Assembly (NCBI RefSeq): GCF_947499695.1
Contig: NZ_CANMPQ010000001.1
Span: 1,116,001 to 1,180,000, forward strand
Direction: 5' to 3'
Source of the DNA: an uncultured Allomuricauda sp.
Lineage (GTDB): Bacteria; Bacteroidota; Bacteroidia; Flavobacteriales; Flavobacteriaceae
Length of the DNA: 64,000 nt
This document shows, piece after piece, positions 17,867 through 27,247 of the stretch; position 1 is the first letter of the stretch, and every line of letters begins with the position of its first letter. The position numbers were made by a program, and so were the translations under genes. The notes beneath the pieces are model-generated. The model was not told where the DNA came from. It made no database searches and worked only from the letters and a program-made list of their open reading frames with translations.

Positions 17867-19636
17867 ATGCAAACAGTTACTAGATTATTTGATATTCCAT
17901 ATTATCAACTAGAAAAATTCCCTACAGAAAAAGCACTGGTCACAAAATACGGTGGTCAATGGAGAGCTACCTCCTCCAAGGACTACGTGGATAAGGCCAA
18001 TGCGCTTAGTCGTGGATTGTTGCGAATGGGAGTAAAACCCAATGATAAAATTGCAATTATATCAATGACGAATAGAACGGAGTGGAATATTTGTGATATT
18101 GGCATATTACAGGTTGGAGCGCAAAATGTTCCTATTTATCCAACGATATCAGAAAACGATTATGAATACATACTAAACCATTCCGAGGCCAAATATTGTT
18201 TTGTTTCCTGCCAAGAAGTATTGGATAAAGTGCTCTCTATTAGTGGAAAGTTAAAAATGTTGAAAGATGTTTTTTCGTTTGACGAACTTTCTAATTGTAC
18301 ACATTGGTCAACTGTATTGGAAAAAGGTAGCGATGCCTCAAATCAAGAAGAGGTTGAAAAAAGGAAAGAGGATGTAAAACCCGATGACTTGGCAACCTTA
18401 ATATATACTTCCGGGACCACAGGAAGGCCAAAGGGAGTCATGTTATCCCATAACAATATCGTTTCAAATGTCCTTTCGGCACAAATCAGATTGCCCCTGG
18501 AGCCCGGAGAAAGAATTCTAAGTTTTCTCCCCATCTGTCACATTTTTGAACGGACTTTTTCTTACGTTGCCCAATATTTAGGACTTGAAATTCATTTTGC
18601 TGAAGGACTTGACAAAATAAGCGACAATGTGAAAGAAGTAAAACCAGCTTTCATGACCGTAGTGCCCAGACTAGCGGAAAAAGTATTTGATGCTATTATC
18701 GCAAAAGGAGCCAAACTTACCGGTGTAAAAAAGAAACTTTTCTTTTGGGCCGTGGAAATAGGCGTCAAGTTTGAACCTTATAAAAAGAACGGCTGGTTGT
18801 ATGAAAAGAAATTAGCCTTGGCGCGTAAGCTCATTTTTAGTAAATGGAAAGAAGGACTAGGAGGCAATTTAAAGTTTATGGCCTCAGGTAGTGCAGCCTT
18901 GCAGCCTAGATTAGGTCATGTTTTTGGAGCAGCGGGAATGCCAATAATGGAGTGTTATGGCCTTACAGAAACTTCTCCGGGGATTTCAGTAACTGAAATC
19001 GAAAATAAAGGCTGGAAAATTGGAAAAGTAGGCAGAATTATGGATGGTGTTGAGGTAAAAATTGCAGATGATGGAGAAATTTTGTGCAAAGGCCCCAACG
19101 TAATGATGGGCTATTACAAAGACCCTGAAAAAACGGCTGAAGTAATCAAGAATGGATATTTCCATACTGGGGATATCGGTGATATTGACGCAGATGGATT
19201 TTTACAAATCACGGATCGTAAGAAGGAAATGTTCAAAACCTCTGGAGGAAAGTATGTAGCGCCACAATTACTGGAAAACAAATTCAAGGAGTCCCGTTTC
19301 ATAGAACAAATTATGGTAGTTGGCGAAGGAGAGAAAATGCCGGCAGCCTTAATTCAACCCAACTTTGAATTCTTGTATGAGTGGGCAGATGCAAACAGCA
19401 TAAGTACAGGTGAGAATTCTGATATCATATTAAACGAAAAGGTAATATCCAGAATTCAAGAAGAAGTAGATTTGGCCAATGAGGATTTTGCTAAATGGGA
19501 AAAAGTAAAACAATTTAGACTTACACCAGATGTTTGGAGCATAGACGATGGGCATATGACACCGACCATGAAACTCCGAAGAAAAATCATTCGGGAAAAA
19601 TACATTGACCTTTATAATAGCATATATGGTCGCTAA
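17867..19636 (+). CDS. Long-chain acyl-CoA ligase (AMP-binding)
   Basis: A 589-residue ATP-dependent fatty acid CoA ligase that activates long-chain acids for beta-oxidation or lipid synthesis. The AMP-binding P-loop is LIYTSGTTGRPKGVMLSHNN (about 177-196); further motifs are YGLTETSPG (A5), YFHTGDIGDID (A7) and ITDRKKEMFKTSGGKYVAPQ (A8-A10, with the catalytic Lys). It is of the ~600-residue ACSL/FAA group common in Bacteroidota. A terminator separates it from the MarR-fad operon that follows, so it has its own promoter but clearly belongs to the same pathway. Confidence 0.95.
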   Translation: MQTVTRLFDIPYYQLEKFPTEKALVTKYGGQWRATSSKDYVDKANALSRGLLRMGVKPNDKIAIISMTNRTEWNICDIGILQVGAQNVPIYPTISENDYEYILNHSEAKYCFVSCQEVLDKVLSISGKLKMLKDVFSFDELSNCTHWSTVLEKGSDASNQEEVEKRKEDVKPDDLATLIYTSGTTGRPKGVMLSHNNIVSNVLSAQIRLPLEPGERILSFLPICHIFERTFSYVAQYLGLEIHFAEGLDKISDNVKEVKPAFMTVVPRLAEKVFDAIIAKGAKLTGVKKKLFFWAVEIGVKFEPYKKNGWLYEKKLALARKLIFSKWKEGLGGNLKFMASGSAALQPRLGHVFGAAGMPIMECYGLTETSPGISVTEIENKGWKIGKVGRIMDGVEVKIADDGEILCKGPNVMMGYYKDPEKTAEVIKNGYFHTGDIGDIDADGFLQITDRKKEMFKTSGGKYVAPQLLENKFKESRFIEQIMVVGEGEKMPAALIQPNFEFLYEWADANSISTGENSDIILNEKVISRIQEEVDLANEDFAKWEKVKQFRLTPDVWSIDDGHMTPTMKLRRKIIREKYIDLYNSIYGR

Positions 19637-19664
19637 TGGAAGTAAACACTTTACAACTTAATTT

Positions 19665-19700
19665 AAGAGGGTGCGAAAACTTATTTGCACCCTCTTTTTT
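19665..19700 (+). terminator. Terminator after the acyl-CoA ligase gene
   Basis: Ten-base perfect stem AAGAGGGTGC / GCACCCTCTT with a 12-nt loop, ending in a T run; it separates the ligase from the fad operon. Confidence 0.88.
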
Positions 19701-19720
19701 ATAATACTACAATTGTCTAT

Positions 19721-19744
19721 ATTTATTATGCATGCATAATAAAT
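19721..19744. promoter_or_regulatory. 24-bp palindromic operator of the MarR-fad operon
   Basis: A perfect palindrome with half-site ATTTATTATGCA (right half is its exact reverse complement). It sits 31-54 bp before the MarR start codon and just upstream of a TATATTTG -7 box, covering the region where the -33 element must lie. MarR dimers bind such sites and block RNA polymerase, so autorepression of the fad operon, relieved by acyl-CoA or fatty acid, is a strong inference. Confidence 0.75.
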
Positions 19745-19749
19745 TTTTG

Positions 19750-19757
19750 TATATTTG
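19750..19757 (+). promoter_or_regulatory. -7 box of the fad operon
   Basis: TATATTTG is an exact TAnnTTTG match, 6 bp after the palindrome and 17 bp before the MarR start codon. Confidence 0.6.
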
Positions 19758-19774
19758 GTGACCAAACCAGATTT

Positions 19775-20221
19775 ATGAAAGAGTTGACCATCGATTATGC
19801 ATTAAGGGCCACATGGCAAGCCGTAAGTAAAATGTATAACGAAGAAGCCAAGCATTACGGGCTTACTATGGCCATTGGTTTCACACTCTTGAGTATTGAT
19901 CCGAAAAAAGGAACGCCCAGTACCGCTTTAGGCCCTAAAATGGGAATGGAGGCGACAAGTTTATCTCGAATTCTAAAAAGCATCGAAGAAAGAGGTTACA
20001 TCCAAAGAAAACCTAATCCAAAAGATGGAAGGGGTGTACTTATACATTTGACTGCGTTAGGATTGGAAAAAAGAAAAGATTCAAAAGATGTGGTATTAAG
20101 GTTCAACGATGTGGTTAAGGAGAATGTAACGGAAGATGACCTGCTAAGTTTTTTTAGAACCGCTGAAATCATCAATAAGCTGATTATTGAAAAGAAAATT
20201 TATACAAAAACAACTAATTAA
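19775..20221 (+). CDS. MarR-family repressor of the fad operon
   Basis: A 148-residue winged-helix regulator. The start at 19775 (MKELTIDYALRATWQAV) is chosen because an in-frame ATG at 19685 would run through the terminator, operator and promoter. The DNA-binding part is GMEATSLSRILKSIEERGYI followed by the wing RKPNPKDGRGVLIHLT with the conserved D-x-R-G. It heads an operon with hydroxyacyl-CoA dehydrogenase/enoyl-CoA hydratase, thiolase and acyl-CoA dehydrogenase genes (gaps 13, 1 and 24 bp), so its effector is probably an acyl-CoA or fatty acid. The perfect palindrome upstream is its likely operator. Confidence 0.92.
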   Translation: MKELTIDYALRATWQAVSKMYNEEAKHYGLTMAIGFTLLSIDPKKGTPSTALGPKMGMEATSLSRILKSIEERGYIQRKPNPKDGRGVLIHLTALGLEKRKDSKDVVLRFNDVVKENVTEDDLLSFFRTAEIINKLIIEKKIYTKTTN

Positions 20222-20234
20222 TTCTAGTTCATAA

Positions 20235-22640
20235 ATGAAAAGGCATATTAATAAAGTTGCCGTAATAGGTTCTGGTATCATGGGTAGTGGCATAGCATGT
20301 CATTTTGCCAATATTGGTGTCGAGGTTTTGCTATTGGACATAGTTCCAAGGGAGCTCAATGACAAGGAAAAAGCAAAAGGGTTGACTTTGGAAAACAAGG
20401 TTGTACGAAACCGTTTGGTCAATGACTCCTTGATGGCAGCCCTTAAATCCAAGCCCTCTCCTATCTATCACAAGAAATTTGCAGATAGAATAGTAACAGG
20501 TAATCTTGAAGATGACATTTCACAAGTTGGCGATGTAGATTGGATTATTGAGGTCGTGGTAGAACGCCTTGATATCAAGAAGCAGGTTTTCGAAAATTTG
20601 GAAAAACACAGGAAACCAGGCACGCTAATTACTTCAAATACTTCTGGAATACCTATCAATTTCATGAGTGAAGGAAGAAGTGACGACTTTCAAAAACATT
20701 TCTGTGGCACACACTTTTTTAATCCAGCCCGATACCTAAAACTTTTCGAAATCATTCCTGGACCAAAAACTTCCAACGAAGTTTTGGACTTTTTAAATGG
20801 ATATGGCGAACAGTTCTTGGGAAAAACCTCAGTTGTTGCAAAAGATACGCCTGCATTCATCGGAAACCGAATTGGTATTTTCAGTATTCAAAGTCTTTTT
20901 CACGCAGTGAAGGACTTGGGTATGACCGTTGAGGAAGTGGACAAACTTACGGGTCCTGTTATTGGCCGACCAAAATCTGCAACATTCCGTACTGTGGATG
21001 TAGTCGGATTGGATACTTTGGTACATGTAGCCAACGGAATCCATGAAAATTGTAAGGACGATGAACGATTGGAGCTATTCCAATTACCAGATTTCATCAA
21101 AACCATGGTAGACAATAAATGGTTGGGCAGTAAATCAGGACAGGGTTTTTACAAAAAAGTTAAGGACGAAAGTGGGAAAAGTGAAATCCTAACCTTGGAT
21201 TTGGACACTATGGACTATCGCTCAAAAAAGAGCGCCAAGTTTGCCACATTGGAATTGACCAAGACAATTGATAAAGTAGTTGACCGCTTTTCAGTATTAA
21301 CCGGCGGTAAGGATAAGGCTGGTGAGTTTTATAGAAAAAGCTTCGGAGCTCTTTTCGCATATGTCTCACATCGAATTCCTGAAATTTCAGATGAGCTCTA
21401 TAAAATAGACGATGCCATGAAAGCTGGTTTCGGGTGGGAACATGGGCCATTCCAAATATGGGATGCGGTTGGATTGGAAAAAGGTCTTGAATTCATCAAA
21501 GCAGAAAACTTAGAAGCTGCAGCGTGGGTGACAGAAATGAAAGATGCTGGTATCGACACATTCTATTCCGTTAAAGATGGTGCCACCTATTTCTATGACA
21601 TTCCAAAGAAAGCCATGGAAAAAGTTCCAGGTCAGGATGCATTTATCATTTTAGACAACATAAGAAAATCGAATGAGGTCTTTAAAAATAGTGGTGTTGT
21701 TATTGAGGATTTGGGCGATGGAATCTTAAATGTTGAGTTCCAATCCAAGATGAATACCATTGGAGGAGATGTGTTAGCTGGTTTGAACAAGGCTGTTGAC
21801 ATCGCCGAAAAAGATTTCCAAGGATTGGTCGTTGGTAATCAAGCCGCAAACTTCTCAGTAGGGGCCAATATTGGAATGATCTTTATGATGGCCGTTGAGC
21901 AAGAATATGATGAATTGAATATGGCCATCAAGTATTTCCAGGATACCATGATGCGCATGCGCTACTCATCCATTCCAACCATCTCTGCTCCGCATGGGAT
22001 GTGTTTAGGCGGTGGTTGTGAACTTTCCCTGCACGCTGATAAAATTGTGGCAGCTGCTGAAACTTATATCGGTTTAGTCGAATTTGGAGTCGGAGTTATT
22101 CCAGGTGGCGGAGGGTCTAAGGAAATGGCCTTGAGAGCATCAGATACCTTTAGGAAAAACGATGTGGAGCTGAACGTACTACAAGAATATTTCTTAACCA
22201 TTGGAATGGCGAAAGTGTCAACATCGGCATATGAAGCATATGATTTGGGAATTCTTCAAAAAGGAAAAGATGTAGTGGTTGTCAATAAAGACCGACAAAT
22301 AGCTACGGCCAAGGCATATGCAAAATTGATGGCCGAAGCAGGATACACCATGCCTCCTAAGCGATCCGATGTAAAAGTGCTTGGAAAACAAGCTTTGGGC
22401 ATGTTTCTAGTGGGAACAGATTCAATGGAAGCTGGACATTACATTTCCGAACATGACAAGAAAATTGCTGATAAGCTTGCCTACGTTATGGCAGGTGGGG
22501 ATTTATCCGAAGCCAGTTATGTAAGTGAACAATATCTATTGGATTTGGAACGCGAAGCATTTCTTTCATTATGTACCGAAAGAAAAACTTTAGAACGTAT
22601 CCAGCACATGTTGAAAACAGGAAAACCTTTAAGAAATTAA
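20235..22640 (+). CDS. 3-Hydroxyacyl-CoA dehydrogenase / enoyl-CoA hydratase (FadN/FadB-like)
   Basis: An 801-residue bifunctional beta-oxidation enzyme that hydrates enoyl-CoA and oxidises the L-3-hydroxyacyl-CoA with NAD. Unlike E. coli FadB the dehydrogenase comes first: the NAD motif GSGIMGSGIACHFANIG at residues ~12-28, then CGTHFFNPARYLKLFEIIPG with the catalytic His, and GRPKSATFRTVDVVGLD in the C-terminal dehydrogenase domain. The crotonase fold follows from about 490: GLVVGNQAANFSVGANI and GMCLGGGCELSLHADKIVAA, VEFGVGVIPGGGGSKEMALR. This order is that of Bacillus FadN. It forms the operon with the thiolase (1 bp downstream). Confidence 0.95.
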   Translation: MKRHINKVAVIGSGIMGSGIACHFANIGVEVLLLDIVPRELNDKEKAKGLTLENKVVRNRLVNDSLMAALKSKPSPIYHKKFADRIVTGNLEDDISQVGDVDWIIEVVVERLDIKKQVFENLEKHRKPGTLITSNTSGIPINFMSEGRSDDFQKHFCGTHFFNPARYLKLFEIIPGPKTSNEVLDFLNGYGEQFLGKTSVVAKDTPAFIGNRIGIFSIQSLFHAVKDLGMTVEEVDKLTGPVIGRPKSATFRTVDVVGLDTLVHVANGIHENCKDDERLELFQLPDFIKTMVDNKWLGSKSGQGFYKKVKDESGKSEILTLDLDTMDYRSKKSAKFATLELTKTIDKVVDRFSVLTGGKDKAGEFYRKSFGALFAYVSHRIPEISDELYKIDDAMKAGFGWEHGPFQIWDAVGLEKGLEFIKAENLEAAAWVTEMKDAGIDTFYSVKDGATYFYDIPKKAMEKVPGQDAFIILDNIRKSNEVFKNSGVVIEDLGDGILNVEFQSKMNTIGGDVLAGLNKAVDIAEKDFQGLVVGNQAANFSVGANIGMIFMMAVEQEYDELNMAIKYFQDTMMRMRYSSIPTISAPHGMCLGGGCELSLHADKIVAAAETYIGLVEFGVGVIPGGGGSKEMALRASDTFRKNDVELNVLQEYFLTIGMAKVSTSAYEAYDLGILQKGKDVVVVNKDRQIATAKAYAKLMAEAGYTMPPKRSDVKVLGKQALGMFLVGTDSMEAGHYISEHDKKIADKLAYVMAGGDLSEASYVSEQYLLDLEREAFLSLCTERKTLERIQHMLKTGKPLRN

Positions 22641-22641
22641 G

Positions 22642-23832
22642 ATGAAAACAGCATACATCGTAAAAGCATATAGAACAGCAGTTGGCAAAGCACCTCGAGG
22701 CCTATTTCGATTCAAAAGACCCGACGAATTGGCTGCGGAGACCATTGAACATATGATGAAAGAACTCCCCGGTCTTGATAAGAAAAGAATCGATGACGTC
22801 ATCGTAGGAAATGCAATGCCAGAAGCAGAGCAGGGATTGAACATGGCGCGATTAATTTCCTTAATGGGATTAAATATCGATGATGTCCCAGGAGTCACCG
22901 TTAACCGATATTGTGCGTCAGGATTGGAAACTATAGGTATTGCAACGGCAAAAATTCAATCTGGAATGGCTGATTGTATTATCGCCGGTGGTTCTGAGAG
23001 CATGAGCTACATCCCTATGGGAGGTTATAAACCCACTCCGGACTATGCAACCGCCAAAGAAGGCAACGAAGATTACTACTGGGGTATGGGTCTTACCGCA
23101 GAAGCCGTGGCAAAACAGTTTAATGTATCAAGAGAAGATCAAGACGTATTTGCCTATAGCTCCCACATGAAGGCTTTAAAAGCGCAGGAGGAAAATCGAT
23201 TCCAAGACCAAATTGTACCCATTGATGTAGAGCACACCTTTGTGAACGAAGCTGGGAAAAAGGAAACCAAGAATTATACAGTAAATAAAGACGAAGGACC
23301 TAGAAAAGGAACCAATATTCCTACCTTAAACAAACTCCGCCCCGTTTTTGCAGCAGGTGGAAGTGTAACTGCAGGAAATTCATCCCAAATGAGTGATGGT
23401 GCAGCCTTTGTAATGGTTATGAGCGAAGAGATGGTCAAAGAATTGAACCTTGAACCCATAGCACGCCTAGTTAATTACGCTGCTGCTGGAGTAGAACCCC
23501 GTATTATGGGAATTGGACCAGTAAAAGCCATTCCAAAAGCATTAAAACAAGCTGGTTTAAAGCAAAATGATGTAGAACTGATAGAATTGAATGAAGCTTT
23601 TGCTTCACAATCTTTAGCGGTAATGCGAGAACTGGATTTGAACCCAGATATTATCAACGTAAACGGTGGTGCAATAGCACTAGGACACCCTCTTGGATGT
23701 ACAGGTGCCAAGTTATCTGTGCAACTTTTTGATGAGATGCGTAAAAGAGAAATGAAGGGTAAATATGGTATGGTAACCATGTGTGTTGGAACCGGCCAAG
23801 GAGCCGCAGGTATTTATGAATTTTTGAATTAA
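22642..23832 (+). CDS. Acetyl-CoA C-acyltransferase (thiolase, FadA-like)
   Basis: A 396-residue thiolase that cleaves 3-ketoacyl-CoA to acetyl-CoA and a shortened acyl-CoA. Catalytic residues are in place: acylated Cys91 in VNRYCASGLET, His349 in GGAIALGHPLGCTGA and Cys381 in MCVGTGQGAAGIYEF. GSESMSYIPMGG and ELNEAFASQSLAV are further family signatures. Length is typical. It lies 1 bp after the multifunctional enzyme gene, so the two are probably translated together and may form the trifunctional-type complex known from FadA-FadB. Confidence 0.96.
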   Translation: MKTAYIVKAYRTAVGKAPRGLFRFKRPDELAAETIEHMMKELPGLDKKRIDDVIVGNAMPEAEQGLNMARLISLMGLNIDDVPGVTVNRYCASGLETIGIATAKIQSGMADCIIAGGSESMSYIPMGGYKPTPDYATAKEGNEDYYWGMGLTAEAVAKQFNVSREDQDVFAYSSHMKALKAQEENRFQDQIVPIDVEHTFVNEAGKKETKNYTVNKDEGPRKGTNIPTLNKLRPVFAAGGSVTAGNSSQMSDGAAFVMVMSEEMVKELNLEPIARLVNYAAAGVEPRIMGIGPVKAIPKALKQAGLKQNDVELIELNEAFASQSLAVMRELDLNPDIINVNGGAIALGHPLGCTGAKLSVQLFDEMRKREMKGKYGMVTMCVGTGQGAAGIYEFLN

Positions 23833-23856
23833 GAGAAAGAAACAAATAATAAAGCT

Positions 23857-25668
23857 ATGAGTACTGAGACCCTAAATAAAGAAATCCTACGAGGTGGGCA
23901 GTTCTTGGTGAAAGAGACCAAATGTGAAGACGTATTTACTCTGGAAGACCTTTCAGAGGAACAAAAAATGATGCGGGAGAGCACCAAGGAATTTGTTGAC
24001 AGAGAACTTTGGGCCCATTGGGAACGATTTGAGAAAAAAGATTACGCATACACCGAAGAAACCATGCGAAAAGCTGGTGAACTTGGACTTTTGAGTGTTG
24101 CCGTTCCCGAAGCTTATGGAGGTATGGGAATGGGGTTTGTCTCGACCATGTTGGTATGCGATTACATTTCTGGAGCTACCGGTTCTTTCAGTACCGCTTT
24201 TGGTGCGCATACAGGTATTGGTACCATGCCGATTACCCTCTATGGAACCGAAGAGCAAAAACAAAAATATGTTCCCAAATTAGCCTCAGGTGAGTGGTTT
24301 GGTGCATACTGCTTGACAGAACCCGGTGCTGGTTCCGATGCAAACTCAGGAAAAACCAAAGCTGTCCTATCAAAAGATGGGAAACATTATAGCATCACTG
24401 GTCAAAAAATGTGGATTTCCAATGCAGGTTTCTGTAATCTTTTTATCGTTTTCGCACGAATCGAAGATGATAAGAACATAACTGGCTTTATCGTCGAAAA
24501 TGACCCTGACAATGGGATTACTTTAGGTGATGAGGAAAAGAAATTAGGGATTCACTCCTCCTCTACCCGACAGGTCTTTTTCAATGAAACCAAAGTGCCC
24601 GTTGAAAATATGCTATCAGAAAGAGGCAATGGATTCAAAATCGCAATGAACGCCCTTAATGTAGGTCGAATCAAACTGGCGGCGGCTTGTTTAGAAGCGC
24701 AAAGACGTGTGCTTTCTGAGGCCACCAAATATGCAAACGAGCGTATTCAGTTTAAGACACCTATCATCAACTTTGGTGCTATCAAGGCGAAAATAGCAGA
24801 TATGGCAACCAACGCATATGCGGATGAGTCTGCCTGTTACAGAGCTGCAAAAAATATTGAGGATAGGATTGCAATTCGGGAAGCCGATGGCAACTCACAT
24901 CAAGAGGCAGAACTCAAAGGTGTAGAGGAATATGCAATAGAATGCTCTATTCTTAAAGTCGCAGTTTCTGAACATGTGCAGCATACCACCGATGAGGGAA
25001 TCCAAATATTTGGAGGAATGGGCTTCAGTGCCGATACTCCAATGGAATCAGCATGGAGAGATGCTCGTATTTCAAGGATTTATGAAGGAACCAATGAAAT
25101 CAATAGAATGTTGGCCGTTGGCATGCTTGTCAAAAAAGCAATGAAAGGTCATGTTGACCTTTTAGGCCCTGCCACCGCCGTCGGTGAAGAATTGATGGGT
25201 ATTCCTTCATTCGATACTCCCGATTTTTCTGAGCTCTTCTCTGAAGAAAAGGACCTGGTTTCGAGATTGAAAAAAGTCTTTTTAATGATTGCCGGTAGTG
25301 CCGTGCAAAAATTTGGCCCAAGCTTGGAAGAACATCAGATGTTGTTGATGTCTGCTTCAGATATTTTGATACAGGTTTATTTGGCAGAATCTACTATATT
25401 GCGCACCGAGAAAAATGCTAAAAGATATGGCGAAGATTCTCAATCCGCTCAAATTGCGATGTCTAAATTATATTTGTACAGAGCGGTTGATATTATCAAT
25501 CAAAAAGGAAAAGAAGCCATCGTAAGCTTCGCTGAAGGCGATGAACAACGCATGATGCTTATGGGACTAAAACGTTTTACGAAATATACAAATCAACCCA
25601 ACGTCGTAGCACTTCGTACACAAATTGCGGATACAGTAGCCGCGGATAATGGGTATACCTTTGACTAA
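23857..25668 (+). CDS. Acyl-CoA dehydrogenase with C-terminal extension
   Basis: A 603-residue FAD enzyme for the first step of beta-oxidation. The N-terminal ~420 residues are the classic fold: YCLTEPGAGSDANSGKTKA and KMWISNAGFCNLFIVFA (FAD/substrate loops), GIQIFGGMGFSADTPMES, and RISRIYEGTNEINRM with the glutamate used as catalytic base in this family. About 180 more residues form a C-terminal helical domain as in the very-long-chain (VLCAD/ACAD9) type, which suggests a long-chain preference. It is the last gene of the MarR-led operon; a terminator follows 32 bp later. Confidence 0.95.
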   Translation: MSTETLNKEILRGGQFLVKETKCEDVFTLEDLSEEQKMMRESTKEFVDRELWAHWERFEKKDYAYTEETMRKAGELGLLSVAVPEAYGGMGMGFVSTMLVCDYISGATGSFSTAFGAHTGIGTMPITLYGTEEQKQKYVPKLASGEWFGAYCLTEPGAGSDANSGKTKAVLSKDGKHYSITGQKMWISNAGFCNLFIVFARIEDDKNITGFIVENDPDNGITLGDEEKKLGIHSSSTRQVFFNETKVPVENMLSERGNGFKIAMNALNVGRIKLAAACLEAQRRVLSEATKYANERIQFKTPIINFGAIKAKIADMATNAYADESACYRAAKNIEDRIAIREADGNSHQEAELKGVEEYAIECSILKVAVSEHVQHTTDEGIQIFGGMGFSADTPMESAWRDARISRIYEGTNEINRMLAVGMLVKKAMKGHVDLLGPATAVGEELMGIPSFDTPDFSELFSEEKDLVSRLKKVFLMIAGSAVQKFGPSLEEHQMLLMSASDILIQVYLAESTILRTEKNAKRYGEDSQSAQIAMSKLYLYRAVDIINQKGKEAIVSFAEGDEQRMMLMGLKRFTKYTNQPNVVALRTQIADTVAADNGYTFD

Positions 25669-25700
25669 TTCAAATAATGCTTAAACAAAGCTGATTTTGG

Positions 25701-25729
25701 AAACCGCTCTGTAAAAGAGCGGTTTTTTT
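25701..25729 (+). terminator. Terminator of the fad operon
   Basis: Perfect ten-base stem AAACCGCTCT / AGAGCGGTTT with a 5-nt loop, followed by more T. Confidence 0.88.
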
Positions 25730-25789
25730 ATGCTTTTTTTTAACTTAAGTAATGGAAGGTTCATCTGGAAATCTGAGTAAAAAACAAAG

Positions 25790-25797
25790 TAACTTTG
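25790..25797 (+). promoter_or_regulatory. -7 box very close to the decarboxylase start codon
   Basis: TAACTTTG matches TAnnTTTG exactly and ends only 4 bp before the ATG at 25802. If transcription starts a few bases downstream as usual, the mRNA would be leaderless or nearly so. No good -33 TTTG is seen. Confidence 0.45.
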
Positions 25798-25801
25798 TAT
25801 T

Positions 25802-27247
25802 ATGAAGGAATCCGTTTTACAAGAACTCTACAATTCAGAAAATTTTCAAGATAAAAGTGAGCAGTTGCTTGCGTTAGTTACCAAACATCTCGAGGATTCT
25901 CTATCCGGAAATAAACAAAAAACCCTAACATGGAACCAACCTGAAAAGGAATTGGCTTTTTGGAAAGATTTTTTGAAAAATGGTAATGAAGAGGACTTCT
26001 TTTCTGAGATTTTAAAAAGGACAACCCATACCCACAACCCAAAATATGTGGGCCATCAGGTTGGAGTTACTGCGCCAATCACATTGTTGACTGGTATGCT
26101 AAGCAACTTGTTGAACAATGGAATGGCGGTCTACGAAATGGGGATGTCTCCTAATGCTATTGAGCGAATTGTTACGGAAAAACTATGTTCCACTGTCGGA
26201 TATGGTTCAGATTCCGGAGGCTTTTTAACTTCTGGAGGGACCTTGGCCAATCTGACCGCCTTGCTATCAGCTCGAAAAGCAAAGGTTAAGCAGGATGTCT
26301 GGAATGAAGGATATACCAATCCGCTTGGAATAATGGTCTGTGAAGAAGCACATTATTGCGTGGATAGAGCGGCCAAAATCATGGGGTTGGGTGAAAAGGG
26401 CATCATTAAAGTTCCTACCACTGCCGACTTCGCAATGGATATCGAAAAACTGGAAGAGTACTATCAAAAAAGTACAGCTAAAGGCATACAAGTTTTTGCC
26501 ATTGTTGGTAGCGCACCGTCAACTGCCACTGGAGCTTATGACAATTTGGAGGCAATACAAAAATTCGCAGAACGCTATAACCTTTGGTTTCATGTGGATG
26601 GTGCCCATGGCGGAGCGGCTATTTTTTCAAAAAAATATACGTATTTACTCAAAGGGGCCGAAAAATCAGATTCCATGGTAATTGATGGGCATAAGATGCT
26701 AATGATGCCTACAATCACAACAGCTTTGTTGTTTAAAAACAAAACACATTCCAATCACACCTTTAGTCAAAAAGCCGACTATTTGCTGAATGAAACTGAA
26801 GAGGATGAATGGTACAACAGTGGGCGTAGAACTTTTGAATGCACTAAAAATATGATGTGCATGCACTGGTTTATCCTCCTTAAACTATATGGCGAAAAGG
26901 CCTTTGATGTCTATGTCACTCGTCAATATGATTTAGCTAAGGAATTCGCCAGCACCCTTAAAAAGAATGATGATTTTGAACTTGCTGTGGAACCCATGTC
27001 CAATATTTTGTGCTTCAGGTACGTAATGCCAGGTCTATCCTTGACCGAATCAAATGTTTTAAATCAGACCATCCGACAACAGCTATTGGAAGATGGGGAA
27101 TTCTATTTGGTTCAGACCAAATTGAATGGCATTCATTATCTAAGAACCACGTTGATGAACCCTTTCACAACAATTGAACACTTAAAAAGTCTCCTGGAAA
27201 AAGTCAAAGTTGCTGCTGAAAGACTCCTGTCAAATCAAATCAACTAA
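25802..27247 (+). CDS. PLP-dependent group II decarboxylase-like protein
   Basis: A 481-residue pyridoxal-phosphate enzyme of the aromatic amino acid/glutamate/diaminobutyrate decarboxylase family. The Schiff-base Lys lies in VIDGHKMLMMPT (about residue 300) and the cofactor-binding aspartate in WFHVDGAHGGAAIF. GFLTSGGTLANLTALLSARK binds the phosphate, and HNPKYVGHQVGVTAPI is the substrate-loop region. The usual family mark is S/D-x-H-K; here D-G-H-K. The substrate is not clear: L-2,4-diaminobutyrate, tyrosine/DOPA and aspartate decarboxylases are all possible. The gene runs 8 bp into the 3' end of the convergent GH15 gene. Confidence 0.9.
   Translation: MKESVLQELYNSENFQDKSEQLLALVTKHLEDSLSGNKQKTLTWNQPEKELAFWKDFLKNGNEEDFFSEILKRTTHTHNPKYVGHQVGVTAPITLLTGMLSNLLNNGMAVYEMGMSPNAIERIVTEKLCSTVGYGSDSGGFLTSGGTLANLTALLSARKAKVKQDVWNEGYTNPLGIMVCEEAHYCVDRAAKIMGLGEKGIIKVPTTADFAMDIEKLEEYYQKSTAKGIQVFAIVGSAPSTATGAYDNLEAIQKFAERYNLWFHVDGAHGGAAIFSKKYTYLLKGAEKSDSMVIDGHKMLMMPTITTALLFKNKTHSNHTFSQKADYLLNETEEDEWYNSGRRTFECTKNMMCMHWFILLKLYGEKAFDVYVTRQYDLAKEFASTLKKNDDFELAVEPMSNILCFRYVMPGLSLTESNVLNQTIRQQLLEDGEFYLVQTKLNGIHYLRTTLMNPFTTIEHLKSLLEKVKVAAERLLSNQIN

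Noticed and set aside
3684..25729. Similar AGAGCGG stems in the hairpins at 3684-3713 and 25701-25729, as a dispersed repeat
   Set aside because: Only seven bases are shared and both are ordinary terminators; no flanking similarity.
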